Below are positions 6,529 to 14,295 of a DNA stretch of 16,210 bases, piece after piece. This DNA is from Coraliomargarita sp. CAG:312 (lineage in GTDB: Bacteria; Verrucomicrobiota; Verrucomicrobiia; Opitutales; Intestinicryptomonadaceae). Location: positions 24,391-40,600 of the forward strand of contig FR901626.1 in assembly GCA_000438015.1 (NCBI GenBank), written 5' to 3'. Every line of letters starts with the position of its first letter. Within the stretch, counting starts at the first letter, position 1. The notes under the pieces were generated by a model. It was not told where the DNA came from, ran no database searches, and worked only from the letters and a program-made list of their open reading frames with translations. Position numbers and translations under genes: made by a program.

Positions 6529-8925
6529 CTATTCTTCCACAACCTTATTGCCGGCGACTATGATATTGCTTACATTGTCGTCGGTATATACGCCCGGATT
6601 GGGAACATTGGGCGACTTTACATAAGTATTGTTCACTATTTTTGTGTTGGAGGAGCTTGTCACAAAGAACGTGCCGCGGTAAGGCAGCGGATTCTTTCTC
6701 GGAGTGGGATTCTCAAAGCGGTTGTCTTTAAAAATCACGTTGCCGGATGACGCTATGAACGATACCAGCCCGAAAGTATCCTTGAATGTGTTGTTTTCAA
6801 AGAGGATGTTGGATATAATCGGATACAATGTTTGTTCCGTTGACGGGTCTTGTCCGAGGTATACGCCCATAAATATGTCGCGCTCTTTCCCTTGGTTTTT
6901 GACTCCGAGCGGATTTGACGTGTCGAACTTGCAGTTGCGCACAACCACATTGTTTACTCCATAGCCTTCGCACCATATATTCATTGTGTATCCGGTCTCA
7001 AACTTGAGCGCGCCCATTTCGTTATGGTAGAAGCGGCAATCTTCTATCGTTACGTTGCTTGTAAGAATCAGCAGCCCGCGAGCGCGGTTTGAATGGAAGT
7101 AGCAATTGCGAATGAGTATGTTTGAAGAATCGTAGCGCAAATTGAAAATTACAAAGCCTTTCGTCGTTTGCGCGGGAAGTTTGTCTTCAAACGTTATATA
7201 GCGGATTCCGTCTTTTACGATGTTTGACTTAACCTTGGATTTGTAGTTTGTTTTTGAATAGTCGCTATGGCGCAACTCAACAGGATCTCCCGGACGGCAG
7301 CTTGCGTCACGCTTGCTGTTGATTAGAATAGTGTAGTCGTCGTGCCTTATGCCGAAACCGGAGCAGTCGTGGATATTTATGCAGTCGTCCGCTCCCAGGG
7401 AGAATTCGCAGTTTTGCATCTTAAAGAATCCGCGCGACCTAGCAAAATGGAAGTGGTCTGCGGTGCATGTTATGGGGCGCGGTCCCATCCCTTGGGGGGC
7501 TACTATATTGACGTTGTCCAGCTGGAAATATTGTTGCTGCCCGTCGCTGACAAGCGCATGTCCCTTGCAGGAATATATGTTGATATTCTTTAAAGTTTGA
7601 TGCTTGTTGTTTACTAGGGCGATGCCGCCCAATCCGTAGTAGTAGTGTTGCATTCTGAACAACAGGCCTGTTTCATAGCTTTCGATTTTGCGGGTGTTGT
7701 CGTCATAGACGCGGAGAGTGTTGGGAGATGTCCATTCCGTTTTTGGGCGCGGATTGTTCGGGCCAAGCGCCCCGAACGAGAGCCCTCTTCCGCCTTCGTA
7801 TCCGACGGCTTTTAGGATGGGATCGTAGCACGACAAATTGATGACATCGATTTTTTTATTATAGAGCGGATGTTTATCATACTCTGTAAATTTGAACTCA
7901 AAGTACGATTTTCCTTTTTCCGAAGATACTTTTTTATCGACGAGTTTTACAATGCCTGCGAGCGGTTCAGTATCCCAGTCCCAATCCATGTTAAAATTGC
8001 AGAATACGGTTCTTACGCAATCTTTGATGCGCATATTGCAAGCGCCTTTATCCTTGCGGAACACGAGCGTGGATCCGCCGCCGTCGAACGTGAAGTCGGT
8101 AAACGAATCAAAGACGATTCCTTCTTCCTGGTAGATTTTGTATTTTCCCTTTGGCAGAACCAGCTTGGACGCCCCGACCTTTTTGCAATGGGCTATTGCG
8201 TTGTTTATTATTGTTGCGCAGTTTTCAGCCTGCTCGTTTAGGCCGAAGTCCGCCGCGTTTACGACAATGTCTTTTGCCGGTTTAGGCGCGTCTATATCAA
8301 AGTCTGGGCAGCCGGTGGGAAGCTTGCCTAAATCGCCGCCGTAGCGCGGTGCATTGGGCATAGCGGGATAAAAATCTTCTCCCTTTCCCAGCGAAATTGA
8401 AAAGTCTGCGATTTCGGCTTTAATTTTGCCGTGCGATATAAAATGCAGAACGTAGCGCGTAGGCGTTTTAGGAGTGCGGAATTTAAGTTTGACTTCCTCC
8501 GCCTGCAGCTTCGGATAAACGTTTATGCGCTCCAAATCCCCGTCCGGAAATACTGTTCCCAAGTCGCGGACAATTATGTGCAGAAAGTTTTTGTCCGATT
8601 GTTCCCCTTCGACTTTGGCTTTAAGTTTTATAAAATAGTCCGTGTCGGGCTTAAGCACGCCCTCTTTTGTATGGGCGCGGTTTATATATCCCGAATTATG
8701 GACTTTATCGGAAATCGACAAAATCTTGCCGTCGTCCGAAACCGACGCTCCGGCAACCAATTTTATTATTGAAGAATCTTTTTTCCCGAATCCCCATGTT
8801 GTATTTTCTTTTGTTACCGCTTTTATTGGCTTTACGGTTTCCGTTGTAGAAAGTTCCATGCACCCCCATGCAAGAAACATCAATGCAGAAGCGGCAATCG
8901 AAGCCGCAATGTATTTCGTTTTCAT
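6529..8925 (-). CDS. Exported right-handed beta-helix protein, GH110-like (putative alpha-galactosidase-type glycosidase)
   Basis: A 798-residue protein when started at the ATG 8923-8925. The frame is open to 9009, but that would place the promoter inside the gene. Residues 1-22 are a secretion signal ending MFLAWGC. C22 suggests a lipoprotein, although the lipobox (AWGC) is not canonical. Residues from about 40 to 195 look like a beta-sandwich carbohydrate-binding module. A pectate-lyase-like beta-helix begins near 220 (ADFGLN, D226, then LVLPKGKYKI). Later features match glycoside hydrolase family 110 style: ADHFHFARSRG, then D513-D514 in ADDCINIHD, NRARGLL at 613-619, and regular rungs of the VVRNCKF/LFENNTF type. 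GH110 enzymes cleave terminal alpha-1,3-galactose. The family match is by eye, so another beta-helix hydrolase or lyase is possible. There is no Shine-Dalgarno. The gene stands alone, divergent from ygiQ and convergent with the decayed stretch. Confidence 0.8.
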   Translation of the reverse strand: MKTKYIAASIAASALMFLAWGCMELSTTETVKPIKAVTKENTTWGFGKKDSSIIKLVAGASVSDDGKILSISDKVHNSGYINRAHTKEGVLKPDTDYFIKLKAKVEGEQSDKNFLHIIVRDLGTVFPDGDLERINVYPKLQAEEVKLKFRTPKTPTRYVLHFISHGKIKAEIADFSISLGKGEDFYPAMPNAPRYGGDLGKLPTGCPDFDIDAPKPAKDIVVNAADFGLNEQAENCATIINNAIAHCKKVGASKLVLPKGKYKIYQEEGIVFDSFTDFTFDGGGSTLVFRKDKGACNMRIKDCVRTVFCNFNMDWDWDTEPLAGIVKLVDKKVSSEKGKSYFEFKFTEYDKHPLYNKKIDVINLSCYDPILKAVGYEGGRGLSFGALGPNNPRPKTEWTSPNTLRVYDDNTRKIESYETGLLFRMQHYYYGLGGIALVNNKHQTLKNINIYSCKGHALVSDGQQQYFQLDNVNIVAPQGMGPRPITCTADHFHFARSRGFFKMQNCEFSLGADDCINIHDCSGFGIRHDDYTILINSKRDASCRPGDPVELRHSDYSKTNYKSKVKSNIVKDGIRYITFEDKLPAQTTKGFVIFNLRYDSSNILIRNCYFHSNRARGLLILTSNVTIEDCRFYHNEMGALKFETGYTMNIWCEGYGVNNVVVRNCKFDTSNPLGVKNQGKERDIFMGVYLGQDPSTEQTLYPIISNILFENNTFKDTFGLVSFIASSGNVIFKDNRFENPTPRKNPLPYRGTFFVTSSSNTKIVNNTYVKSPNVPNPGVYTDDNVSNIIVAGNKVVEE

Positions 8926-8934
8926 AGAACAATC

Positions 8935-8963
8935 ATCATATTTTTCGCAGAAAACCACGTCAA
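8935..8963 (-). promoter_or_regulatory. Strong promoter of the beta-helix gene, very close to its ATG
   Basis: On the minus strand TTGACG (8958-8963, 5 of 6) and TATGAT (8935-8940, 5 of 6) are separated by exactly 17 bp. Only 9 nt lie between the -10 box and the ATG at 8925, so transcription should start about 1-4 nt before the start codon. This argues for 8925 as the true start and for a leaderless or near-leaderless mRNA. Confidence 0.72.
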
Positions 8964-8992
8964 GCCCAAAATCTGTTTTTTTAAGAAAAGGT

Positions 8993-9019
8993 TTTACAAC
9001 TGGCGGCAATCGTTAAAAT
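8993..9019 (+). promoter_or_regulatory. Possible promoter of the YgiQ gene
   Basis: TTTACA (8993-8998, 5 of 6 to the -35 consensus) and TAAAAT (9014-9019, 5 of 6 to the -10 consensus) are separated by 15 bp, which is shorter than ideal. The predicted start near 9026 gives a leader of about 20 nt. There is no other candidate between the divergent promoter and the ATG at 9045. Confidence 0.38.
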
Positions 9020-9044
9020 TCTTTGCCAAAATACGCGCGCAACG

Positions 9045-10862
9045 ATGGTTAAAGCCGACTTGTTAAAATTCGTACCAGCAACCCGGGAAGAAATGTCTGC
9101 CCGGGGATGGGACGCAATAGACATTTTAATAATTTCCGGGGACGCTTATGTCGACCATCCGACATTCGGTCCGCCGCTGATTGCGCGGATCCTGCTCGAC
9201 GCCGGATTCCGCGTCGGTATAATAGCCCAGCCCGATTGGCGCAATCCGGACAGCCTGAAAATATTCGGTCGCCCCGCCTTGGGATGCGGAATTTCCAGCG
9301 GAAATATGGATTCGATGCTAAAGATTTACACTGCCGGCCGGAGGCTGCGCCGCGAAGATATGTATTCGCCAGATGGGAAAACCGGCCTATGCCCGCCGCA
9401 TGCGTGCGTCGTTTACAGCCAGCTTGCGCGCAGGGCGTTTCCGGGGATAAAAGTCATTATCGGGGGCGTTGAGGCAAGTTTGCGCAGGGTTGCCCACTAC
9501 GATTATTGGCAGGATAAAATGCGCCCTTCCATACTTGTGGATTCTAAGGCGGATTTGCTATGCTACGGACTCGGCGAAATTACGATGCTTGAAATTTTCA
9601 GCCGCTTAAGAAACGGAGATTCCCTAAGCGGAATACGCGGCACATGCAGATATTTGGGCGGGCGGGAATCTTCGGAGTTCGTTTGCGGCGAATCTTGCGC
9701 GGAACTTCCCTCCTACGAACAGGTATGCTCGGAAAAATCCGCTATAATGCGCCAAACCGTGGAGATGGAAGCGCAAATGAACCCTTGGTGCGGCAAGCGC
9801 CTAATCCAGCGCACAAACGGCAGAATACTGCTTGTGGAGCCTCCGCGCCCGCCGATGACGTCGGAACAATTCGACCACTTTAGCGAACTGGATTTTACGG
9901 GGCTTCCCCATTGGAGTTATTGCGGAAAAAAGATTCCGGCGTGGGAAATGATAAAGGATTCCATTACGGTGGTTAGGGGATGCCCGGGCGGCTGCGCTTT
10001 TTGCGGCCTGGGGTTGCACCAGGGCAGGAATTTGGTATCCAGGTCTCCTGAAAGCGTTGTTGGGGCTGTTGAAAAGCTTTCCGGGCAGGCTTTCTTCCAC
10101 GGTACGGTAAGCGATGTTGGCGGTGCTGCCGGCAATATATACAGCCACCACCCGCGCAATCCCGAACTCTGCAAGAAGTGCCGCAGGTATTCATGCATAT
10201 TTCCGGCGTTTTGCCCAAACTATGTCGCGGACGAAAAGCCTTTGATTGAGTTGCTCGACAAGATAAAAAAAATTCCGCGCGTAAAGCACGTTTTTATAAA
10301 CTCTGGAATTCGCCTTGATTTGGCGCTCAAGCAGCCGAAGCTAACCGAAAAAATTATCGCCGAAAATGTATCCGGACAAATTAGCGTTGCTCCTGAGCAT
10401 TTGGACGCAGGCGTATTGCGCATGATGCGGAAAGGCAAGGAAGGCGAGTTTGAGGCTTTCAGAAAAATCTTCGACCGCGTGAACGCAAAAACGGGGAAAA
10501 AGCAATATATGGTTCCTTATTTCATCTCAAATTTTCCGGGATGCACGCGCGAGCAAATGCAGGTTGTCGACGACTATCTCGCGAAATCTAAATGGAATGT
10601 CCAACAAGTCCAGGATTTCATTCCTCTGCCGATGACAATGGGATGCGCAATGTATTGCGCGGAGATTCTTCCCGACGGAACTCCTATAGAGGTAAATAAA
10701 GGCTTGGCGGAACGCAGAGCACAGCGCGAAATGCTGTTGCGCCAGCATGGAAGCGCGCATTCAAAAACGCAGGCAAAAAACAAAAAACCTTTTAAAAATT
10801 TTGCGAAATTTCGCAGCGGCGGGCGTTCCGGTTTTTCCGGGAGGCATTTCCCGCGCAAATGA
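9045..10862 (+). CDS. ygiQ: YgiQ-family radical SAM protein
   Basis: This 605-residue protein matches the YgiQ family (UPF0313), whose substrate is unknown. The N-terminal part (about 1-290) contains the family's conserved stretches: WDAIDILIISGDAYVDHP near the start, a FPGIKVIIGGVEASLRR strand and HYDYWQDKMRPSIL. The radical SAM [4Fe-4S] motif CxxxCxxC is C313, C317 and C320 in RGCPGGCAFCGL, followed by GRNLVSRS. A second cysteine cluster, C376, C379, C384 and C390 (ELCKKCRRYSC, then FPAFCPN), may bind another metal or cluster. The C-terminal DUF3362 region includes VPYFISNFPGC and QDFIPLPMTMGCAMYC. A Lys/Arg/Gly-rich tail of about 32 residues ends the protein and could bind nucleic acid. 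The ATG has no Shine-Dalgarno. The gene appears to be transcribed alone. Confidence 0.94.
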   Translation: MVKADLLKFVPATREEMSARGWDAIDILIISGDAYVDHPTFGPPLIARILLDAGFRVGIIAQPDWRNPDSLKIFGRPALGCGISSGNMDSMLKIYTAGRRLRREDMYSPDGKTGLCPPHACVVYSQLARRAFPGIKVIIGGVEASLRRVAHYDYWQDKMRPSILVDSKADLLCYGLGEITMLEIFSRLRNGDSLSGIRGTCRYLGGRESSEFVCGESCAELPSYEQVCSEKSAIMRQTVEMEAQMNPWCGKRLIQRTNGRILLVEPPRPPMTSEQFDHFSELDFTGLPHWSYCGKKIPAWEMIKDSITVVRGCPGGCAFCGLGLHQGRNLVSRSPESVVGAVEKLSGQAFFHGTVSDVGGAAGNIYSHHPRNPELCKKCRRYSCIFPAFCPNYVADEKPLIELLDKIKKIPRVKHVFINSGIRLDLALKQPKLTEKIIAENVSGQISVAPEHLDAGVLRMMRKGKEGEFEAFRKIFDRVNAKTGKKQYMVPYFISNFPGCTREQMQVVDDYLAKSKWNVQQVQDFIPLPMTMGCAMYCAEILPDGTPIEVNKGLAERRAQREMLLRQHGSAHSKTQAKNKKPFKNFAKFRSGGRSGFSGRHFPRK

Positions 10863-10929
10863 CGCCGGCAATTAGTTCTAGTGGAAAATGGGGAAAGGCT
10901 CCGATATTCTTTGTGTGAGCTCCAAAGTT

Positions 10930-10963
10930 GCCCGCCAGACTTGAAAGAGGTTTGCGGGCTTTT
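10930..10963 (+). terminator. Probable terminator of ygiQ
   Basis: GCCCGC (10930-10935) and GCGGGC (10954-10959) form a 6-bp GC stem with an 18-nt loop, followed by only four T residues (10960-10963). It lies 68 bp past the ygiQ stop. The stem is short and the T run weak, so this is moderate evidence. I see no gene between it and the ribF terminator. Confidence 0.45.
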
Positions 10964-11064
10964 GCGGCCAAGTTGGATTTTTAGCTGAAAATCAAAATAC
11001 TTCCGGAATCCTGCAGGTATGTGTCAGGGCAGGGGATTTTTGCGGGAGATATGGTAAAACACCC

Positions 11065-11097
11065 GAAAAATAATGCGCGATTTTGACAAGGCGCATT
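11065..11097 (-). terminator. Intrinsic terminator of the infB-ribF operon
   Basis: On the minus strand AATGCGC (11091-11097) and GCGCATT (11072-11078) form a perfect 7-bp stem with a 12-nt loop, followed by A and five T residues (11066-11070). It lies 22 bp after the ribF stop and closes the operon. Confidence 0.8.
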
Positions 11098-11118
11098 AAA
11101 CGCGCGGGAGTTTTTTTG

Positions 11119-12090
11119 CTATTGCGCTCCTTTGCGTGATTGCCGAAGTTTTCCGTTTTCCTTTGCAAAGAAGGATTTTGCCTCATTAGCGTCTTTTTCA
11201 ATTTGCTGTTTTAATTGCTGCAAGTTTGAAAACTTCTTTTGCGGGCGCAAAAGTTTTAGAAAGCGCACTTTTGTCCTTCTGCGCGCCCCAAACGGGACAT
11301 TTTTTGCAAATAAATGCGTTTCCACTAAAGGCTCGGTTTTGCCTACAGTTGGGGAGGTCCCATAATTTGCGACGCCTTCATATGTAGCGCCGGCGCATTC
11401 GAGAATCGCCGCATACACTCCGAAAGGAGGCTTGCATTCGGGATCCCACGGGAGGTTTATTGTGGGAAACCCTATCTTTCGCCCCAGCCGCTTGCCTGTT
11501 TTAGTTGTGCCGGTTGCCGTGTAATTTTCTCCGGACAATTTCTTGTACAACGCCATATCTCCTTTTATGACAGCGTCGCGCAGGCGCGTTGAGCTTATGC
11601 GTCGCCCGCCCTGTGCAACTCCTCCTACAGAGCGGTATTCCCAACCGTTTTCCTCCGCCATTTTAGCGAGAGTTTTAGGATTGCCAGATGCGCCTTTGCC
11701 AAACACGAAGTTTGAACCGGTCACTATTGCGCGCAATTTTGGGAACTTTTCCTTTAGGAAGCGTCCAAAACTTTCCGGAGTCATTGCTCCGAACGTTTTG
11801 TCGAATTTCTTTACAAAAACTTTTTTTGCCCCTGCGTCCTCAAACATGCGGGCGCGTATTTCGGGGGGGAATAGCATTTTTACCGGCGTTCTTCCCATAT
11901 CTACGACTTTTGACGGATGGGGGGCGAATGTTAGGACGCATGTAAGGGCATGTTTTTTCCCGGCTATTTCAGACGCAGTTTCTATGACGCGCAAGTGCCC
12001 GCGGTGTAGCCCGTCGAACATCCCTATCGCCAAGACGCAAGGCCGCTTGCAGGCTTTTAGGCTGTCCAAGTCTGTTAGGATGCTTTTCAT
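11119..12090 (-). CDS. ribF: Bifunctional riboflavin kinase / FAD synthetase
   Basis: Makes FMN from riboflavin and then FAD from FMN. With the ATG at 12090 the protein has 323 residues, normal for RibF. The N-terminal nucleotidyltransferase domain shows GMFDGLHRGH (residues 23-32), the HIGH-like ATP-binding motif, and ISSTRLRDAV, the second signature. The C-terminal flavokinase domain shows GRKIGFPTINL (203-213, with the conserved P-T-x-N) and FGVYAA. The frame also allows a TTG start at 12105, overlapping truB, but the ATG 4 nt after the truB stop is the natural choice. This is the last gene of the operon, and no Shine-Dalgarno is seen, so translation is probably coupled to truB. The C-terminus is Lys/Gln-rich. 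No FMN riboswitch is present, as expected for an internal operon gene. Confidence 0.96.
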   Translation of the reverse strand: MKSILTDLDSLKACKRPCVLAIGMFDGLHRGHLRVIETASEIAGKKHALTCVLTFAPHPSKVVDMGRTPVKMLFPPEIRARMFEDAGAKKVFVKKFDKTFGAMTPESFGRFLKEKFPKLRAIVTGSNFVFGKGASGNPKTLAKMAEENGWEYRSVGGVAQGGRRISSTRLRDAVIKGDMALYKKLSGENYTATGTTKTGKRLGRKIGFPTINLPWDPECKPPFGVYAAILECAGATYEGVANYGTSPTVGKTEPLVETHLFAKNVPFGARRRTKVRFLKLLRPQKKFSNLQQLKQQIEKDANEAKSFFAKENGKLRQSRKGAQ

Positions 12091-12094
12091 CGCA

Positions 12095-12823
12095 TTAAAG
12101 CGCAAAACTTGGCACCGCGCTCGCCACCGGAATCAATATCTTCTTGATTGCCGACGGATTCATATTCGAAAGCTGCTCTATGGTTATGGCGTTGGCGACG
12201 TTAAATTTATCGCTGGATATTCTGCGGAGGCTCGTCATATAGGCGCCGCATCCTATGCGTTTCCCCAGGTCATTGCAAACCGTTCGCACATATGTTCCCT
12301 TGCTGCATGAGAGCCTAAATTTAGCCTTTGGTTTGTCGAAGGAAAGCAGGTCGAAGGAAGATATGTGGATGAAGCGCGGTTCCCTTGGAATTTCTTGGCC
12401 CTGCCGCGCGAGCTTGTAAAGGGCAACGCCGTTTACCTTTTTTGCGGAGAACATTGGAGGCGTCTGGTATTGGTCTCCTATAAATCCGGCCATTTGCTTT
12501 CTCAGCGAGTCTTCGTCGAGAGCTTCCGGAACGGGCAGTTCGGCAACAACATCCCCGTCGCGGTCGTGCGAATTAGTTTCTTTGCCTAGTTCAAATTCTC
12601 CCTCGTAAACTTTGTCGAGGCTCATGAGGTATTGGGAAACTTTAGTTGCTCTGCCAACGAGTATCACAAGCAATCCGGTCGCCAGCGGGTCGAGCGTGCC
12701 GGCGTGCCCCACGGAGCGCATCTTTAAGCAGCGCCTTACTTTGTCGACAACATCGTGCGAAGTGCATCCGCTGTCTTTGTCTATTAGCAATATTCCTTCA
12801 AATTCTGACGACGGTTTTTCCAT
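12095..12823 (-). CDS. truB: tRNA pseudouridine(55) synthase
   Basis: Converts U55 in the T-loop of tRNAs to pseudouridine and also acts as a tRNA chaperone. The catalytic aspartate is D45 in GHAGTLDPLATG. The N-terminus GILLIDKDSGCTSHDVV is the TruB family opening. Further conserved stretches are VYEGEFELGKETNSHDRDG, the QTPPMFSAKKVNG segment, and CSKGTYVRTVCNDLG. At 242 residues the protein holds the catalytic core but lacks room for a full C-terminal PUA domain, a common short form. Its ATG directly follows the nrnA stop codon with no gap, and no separate Shine-Dalgarno is visible, so translational coupling is likely. Confidence 0.97.
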   Translation of the reverse strand: MEKPSSEFEGILLIDKDSGCTSHDVVDKVRRCLKMRSVGHAGTLDPLATGLLVILVGRATKVSQYLMSLDKVYEGEFELGKETNSHDRDGDVVAELPVPEALDEDSLRKQMAGFIGDQYQTPPMFSAKKVNGVALYKLARQGQEIPREPRFIHISSFDLLSFDKPKAKFRLSCSKGTYVRTVCNDLGKRIGCGAYMTSLRRISSDKFNVANAITIEQLSNMNPSAIKKILIPVASAVPSFAL

Positions 12824-13837
12824 TTAAATCTTACTGTTGAGTTTGTCTAAATTGAGCAGATGCTCCTCTATTAGGGAGAGCATTTTTGGGTATAGAGTGT
12901 TTAGGTCGTATCCCTCGGCGGTGAATCCCGCCGCCGCCATATGCCCTCCGCCCCCGAATTTTGCTGCGAGGTCGTTTACCATATATTGCGGGCCTTTTCC
13001 GCGAAGGCTTCCTTTCACCCCGTTGGGCAGGGCTTCCAGGAGAACGGCTATTTCAACGCCGTTTACGGCGCGCGCATAGTCCACCAGCCCGTCGCTGTCA
13101 GCTTTTTCCGCGCCAGTGCTTGTGTATGCGTCCGCGGGAAGAACTCCTACGCATACCCGCCCGTCAAAGTGCATAGTCATACTTTGCAGATAGAGCGCCA
13201 AAAGCTTCATTTTTTCAAACCGTTCGCGCTGGTACAGCTCCACGGCGACCCATGCGGCGTCTGCTCCGCTTTTTACAAGGGCTGTCGCAACTTCGAATGT
13301 CTGCGTGCGGACAGAGCTTGTTGTGAACTGCCTGGTATCCATTACGATGCCCATATAAAGGCGGTTTGCATTTTCCTTGGATATTTTGAGCCCGGCGTCA
13401 AAGGCCATGCCTGCTATGAGTTCGGCGGTGGCGCTTGCGCGGGTGTCTATAATATTTATTTTTGCGTAGGTGTTGTTTGTCGCGTGGTGGTCTATGCAGC
13501 CAAGCGGCGATGGAAAGCGCGAACAAAGTTCTAGATTGGTGCGTTTGTAGTCTGCGCAGTCTACAGTCACTATTTCAAACGAATCGTCGCAGAATTCCGC
13601 TGCGCTTTGCAGCTTGGAGCCGTACGCAAAATGCTCGTACAAGTACGGCAGGGGATTCTGGTTTAGGCATACAACTTCTTCGGCTCCGCATTCTCTTAAT
13701 ATATCGGCAAGCGCAAATTGGCTGGAAATGCAGTCTCCGTCGGGGCGCATATGCCCAGCCACGGCGATTTTTTTCCCCGCAGCGGCCTTTAACAGTCTTT
13801 TAAAATCTTCTTTTAGTTCGGGGAAAAATTGCGCCAT
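12824..13837 (-). CDS. nrnA: DHH-family oligoribonuclease / pAp phosphatase (NrnA-like)
   Basis: NrnA degrades RNA fragments of a few nucleotides and removes the 3'-phosphate of pAp. With the ATG at 13837 the protein has 337 residues, typical for NrnA. Signatures are AGHMRPDGDCISS (H29, D33, D35; Mn2+ ligands), a VTVDCAD aspartate motif, the DHH motif itself (D116-H117-H118 in IDHHATNN) and the DHHA1 C-terminal GGGGHMAAAGF (295-305). The frame is open upstream to 13894, but this would add an Arg-rich stretch lying inside rbfA, and only the 13837 ATG has a Shine-Dalgarno. The position between rbfA and truB is conserved in many bacteria. Exact substrate preference (nanoRNA, pAp or c-di-nucleotide products) cannot be read from sequence. 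Confidence 0.93.
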   Translation of the reverse strand: MAQFFPELKEDFKRLLKAAAGKKIAVAGHMRPDGDCISSQFALADILRECGAEEVVCLNQNPLPYLYEHFAYGSKLQSAAEFCDDSFEIVTVDCADYKRTNLELCSRFPSPLGCIDHHATNNTYAKINIIDTRASATAELIAGMAFDAGLKISKENANRLYMGIVMDTRQFTTSSVRTQTFEVATALVKSGADAAWVAVELYQRERFEKMKLLALYLQSMTMHFDGRVCVGVLPADAYTSTGAEKADSDGLVDYARAVNGVEIAVLLEALPNGVKGSLRGKGPQYMVNDLAAKFGGGGHMAAAGFTAEGYDLNTLYPKMLSLIEEHLLNLDKLNSKI

Positions 13838-13839
13838 TT

Positions 13840-14232
13840 TTACTTTTCCTTTTCGCCGGCGGCGCCTTGTGCACCGCCGCAATCGTTTTCGCATTCGCTT
13901 GCGGCAATTTCATCCATAACAGATAGAAGATGCATTCCGCGTTCTACCGACGGGTCGTATATGAACTGCAACTCCGGAGTGTATTTTAAAACGACTTCTT
14001 TGCCGAGCATGCGTCGCAGTTCCCCGCGCAGCGACATTAATAGTTTACCGGCTTTAGCAACCGACTCGCGTCCGCCTACGGCCGAATAATAAACTCTGGC
14101 CTTGCGCAAGTCTGGCGATATGTCGACTTCAGTAAGGGTAATCGAAACGCTTTCCGCCCGCCAACGGCTGTGTAAAGCCTCGCTCAGCTGGCGCAAAATG
14201 AGTTCGCCCACTCTAATTTTTCTTTGGCCCAT
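13840..14232 (-). CDS. rbfA: Ribosome-binding factor A
   Basis: This 130-residue cold-shock and 30S maturation factor binds the small subunit and helps process the 5' end of 16S rRNA. The KH-type fold signatures are visible: an N-terminal helix with GELILRQLSEAL, the ITLTEVDISPDLRKARVYYS segment, and the family's C-terminal LKYTPELQFIYDPSVERG. A short acidic, Gly/Ala-rich tail follows (ASECENDCGGAQGAAGEKEK). The ATG at 14232 has only a weak GGAA upstream. The gene is separated from infB by 63 bp and from nrnA by 2 bp. The partnership with IF-2 in 30S assembly and initiation fits its place directly after infB. Confidence 0.95.
   Translation of the reverse strand: MGQRKIRVGELILRQLSEALHSRWRAESVSITLTEVDISPDLRKARVYYSAVGGRESVAKAGKLLMSLRGELRRMLGKEVVLKYTPELQFIYDPSVERGMHLLSVMDEIAASECENDCGGAQGAAGEKEK
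13847..13851 (-). promoter_or_regulatory. Shine-Dalgarno that fixes the nrnA start
   Basis: AAGGA on the minus strand lies 9 nt before the ATG at 13837, within the last codons of rbfA. It is one of only two clear Shine-Dalgarno sequences in the window and rules against the longer 13894 start. Confidence 0.75.
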
Positions 14233-14295
14233 ATTTCTATTCCGGCTTGTAAATGTTATCGGAAAATTTGCCTTGGGAATGAATCGCGCTACGGA

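Noticed and set aside
6529..8925. Phage tailspike
   Set aside because: The beta-helix fold is shared, but the secretion signal, own promoter and absence of any phage gene nearby argue for an exported bacterial enzyme.
11543..12310. A 255-codon plus-strand frame antisense to ribF and truB
   Set aside because: It spans the junction of two certain genes and reads as an Arg/Ser/Pro-rich shadow.
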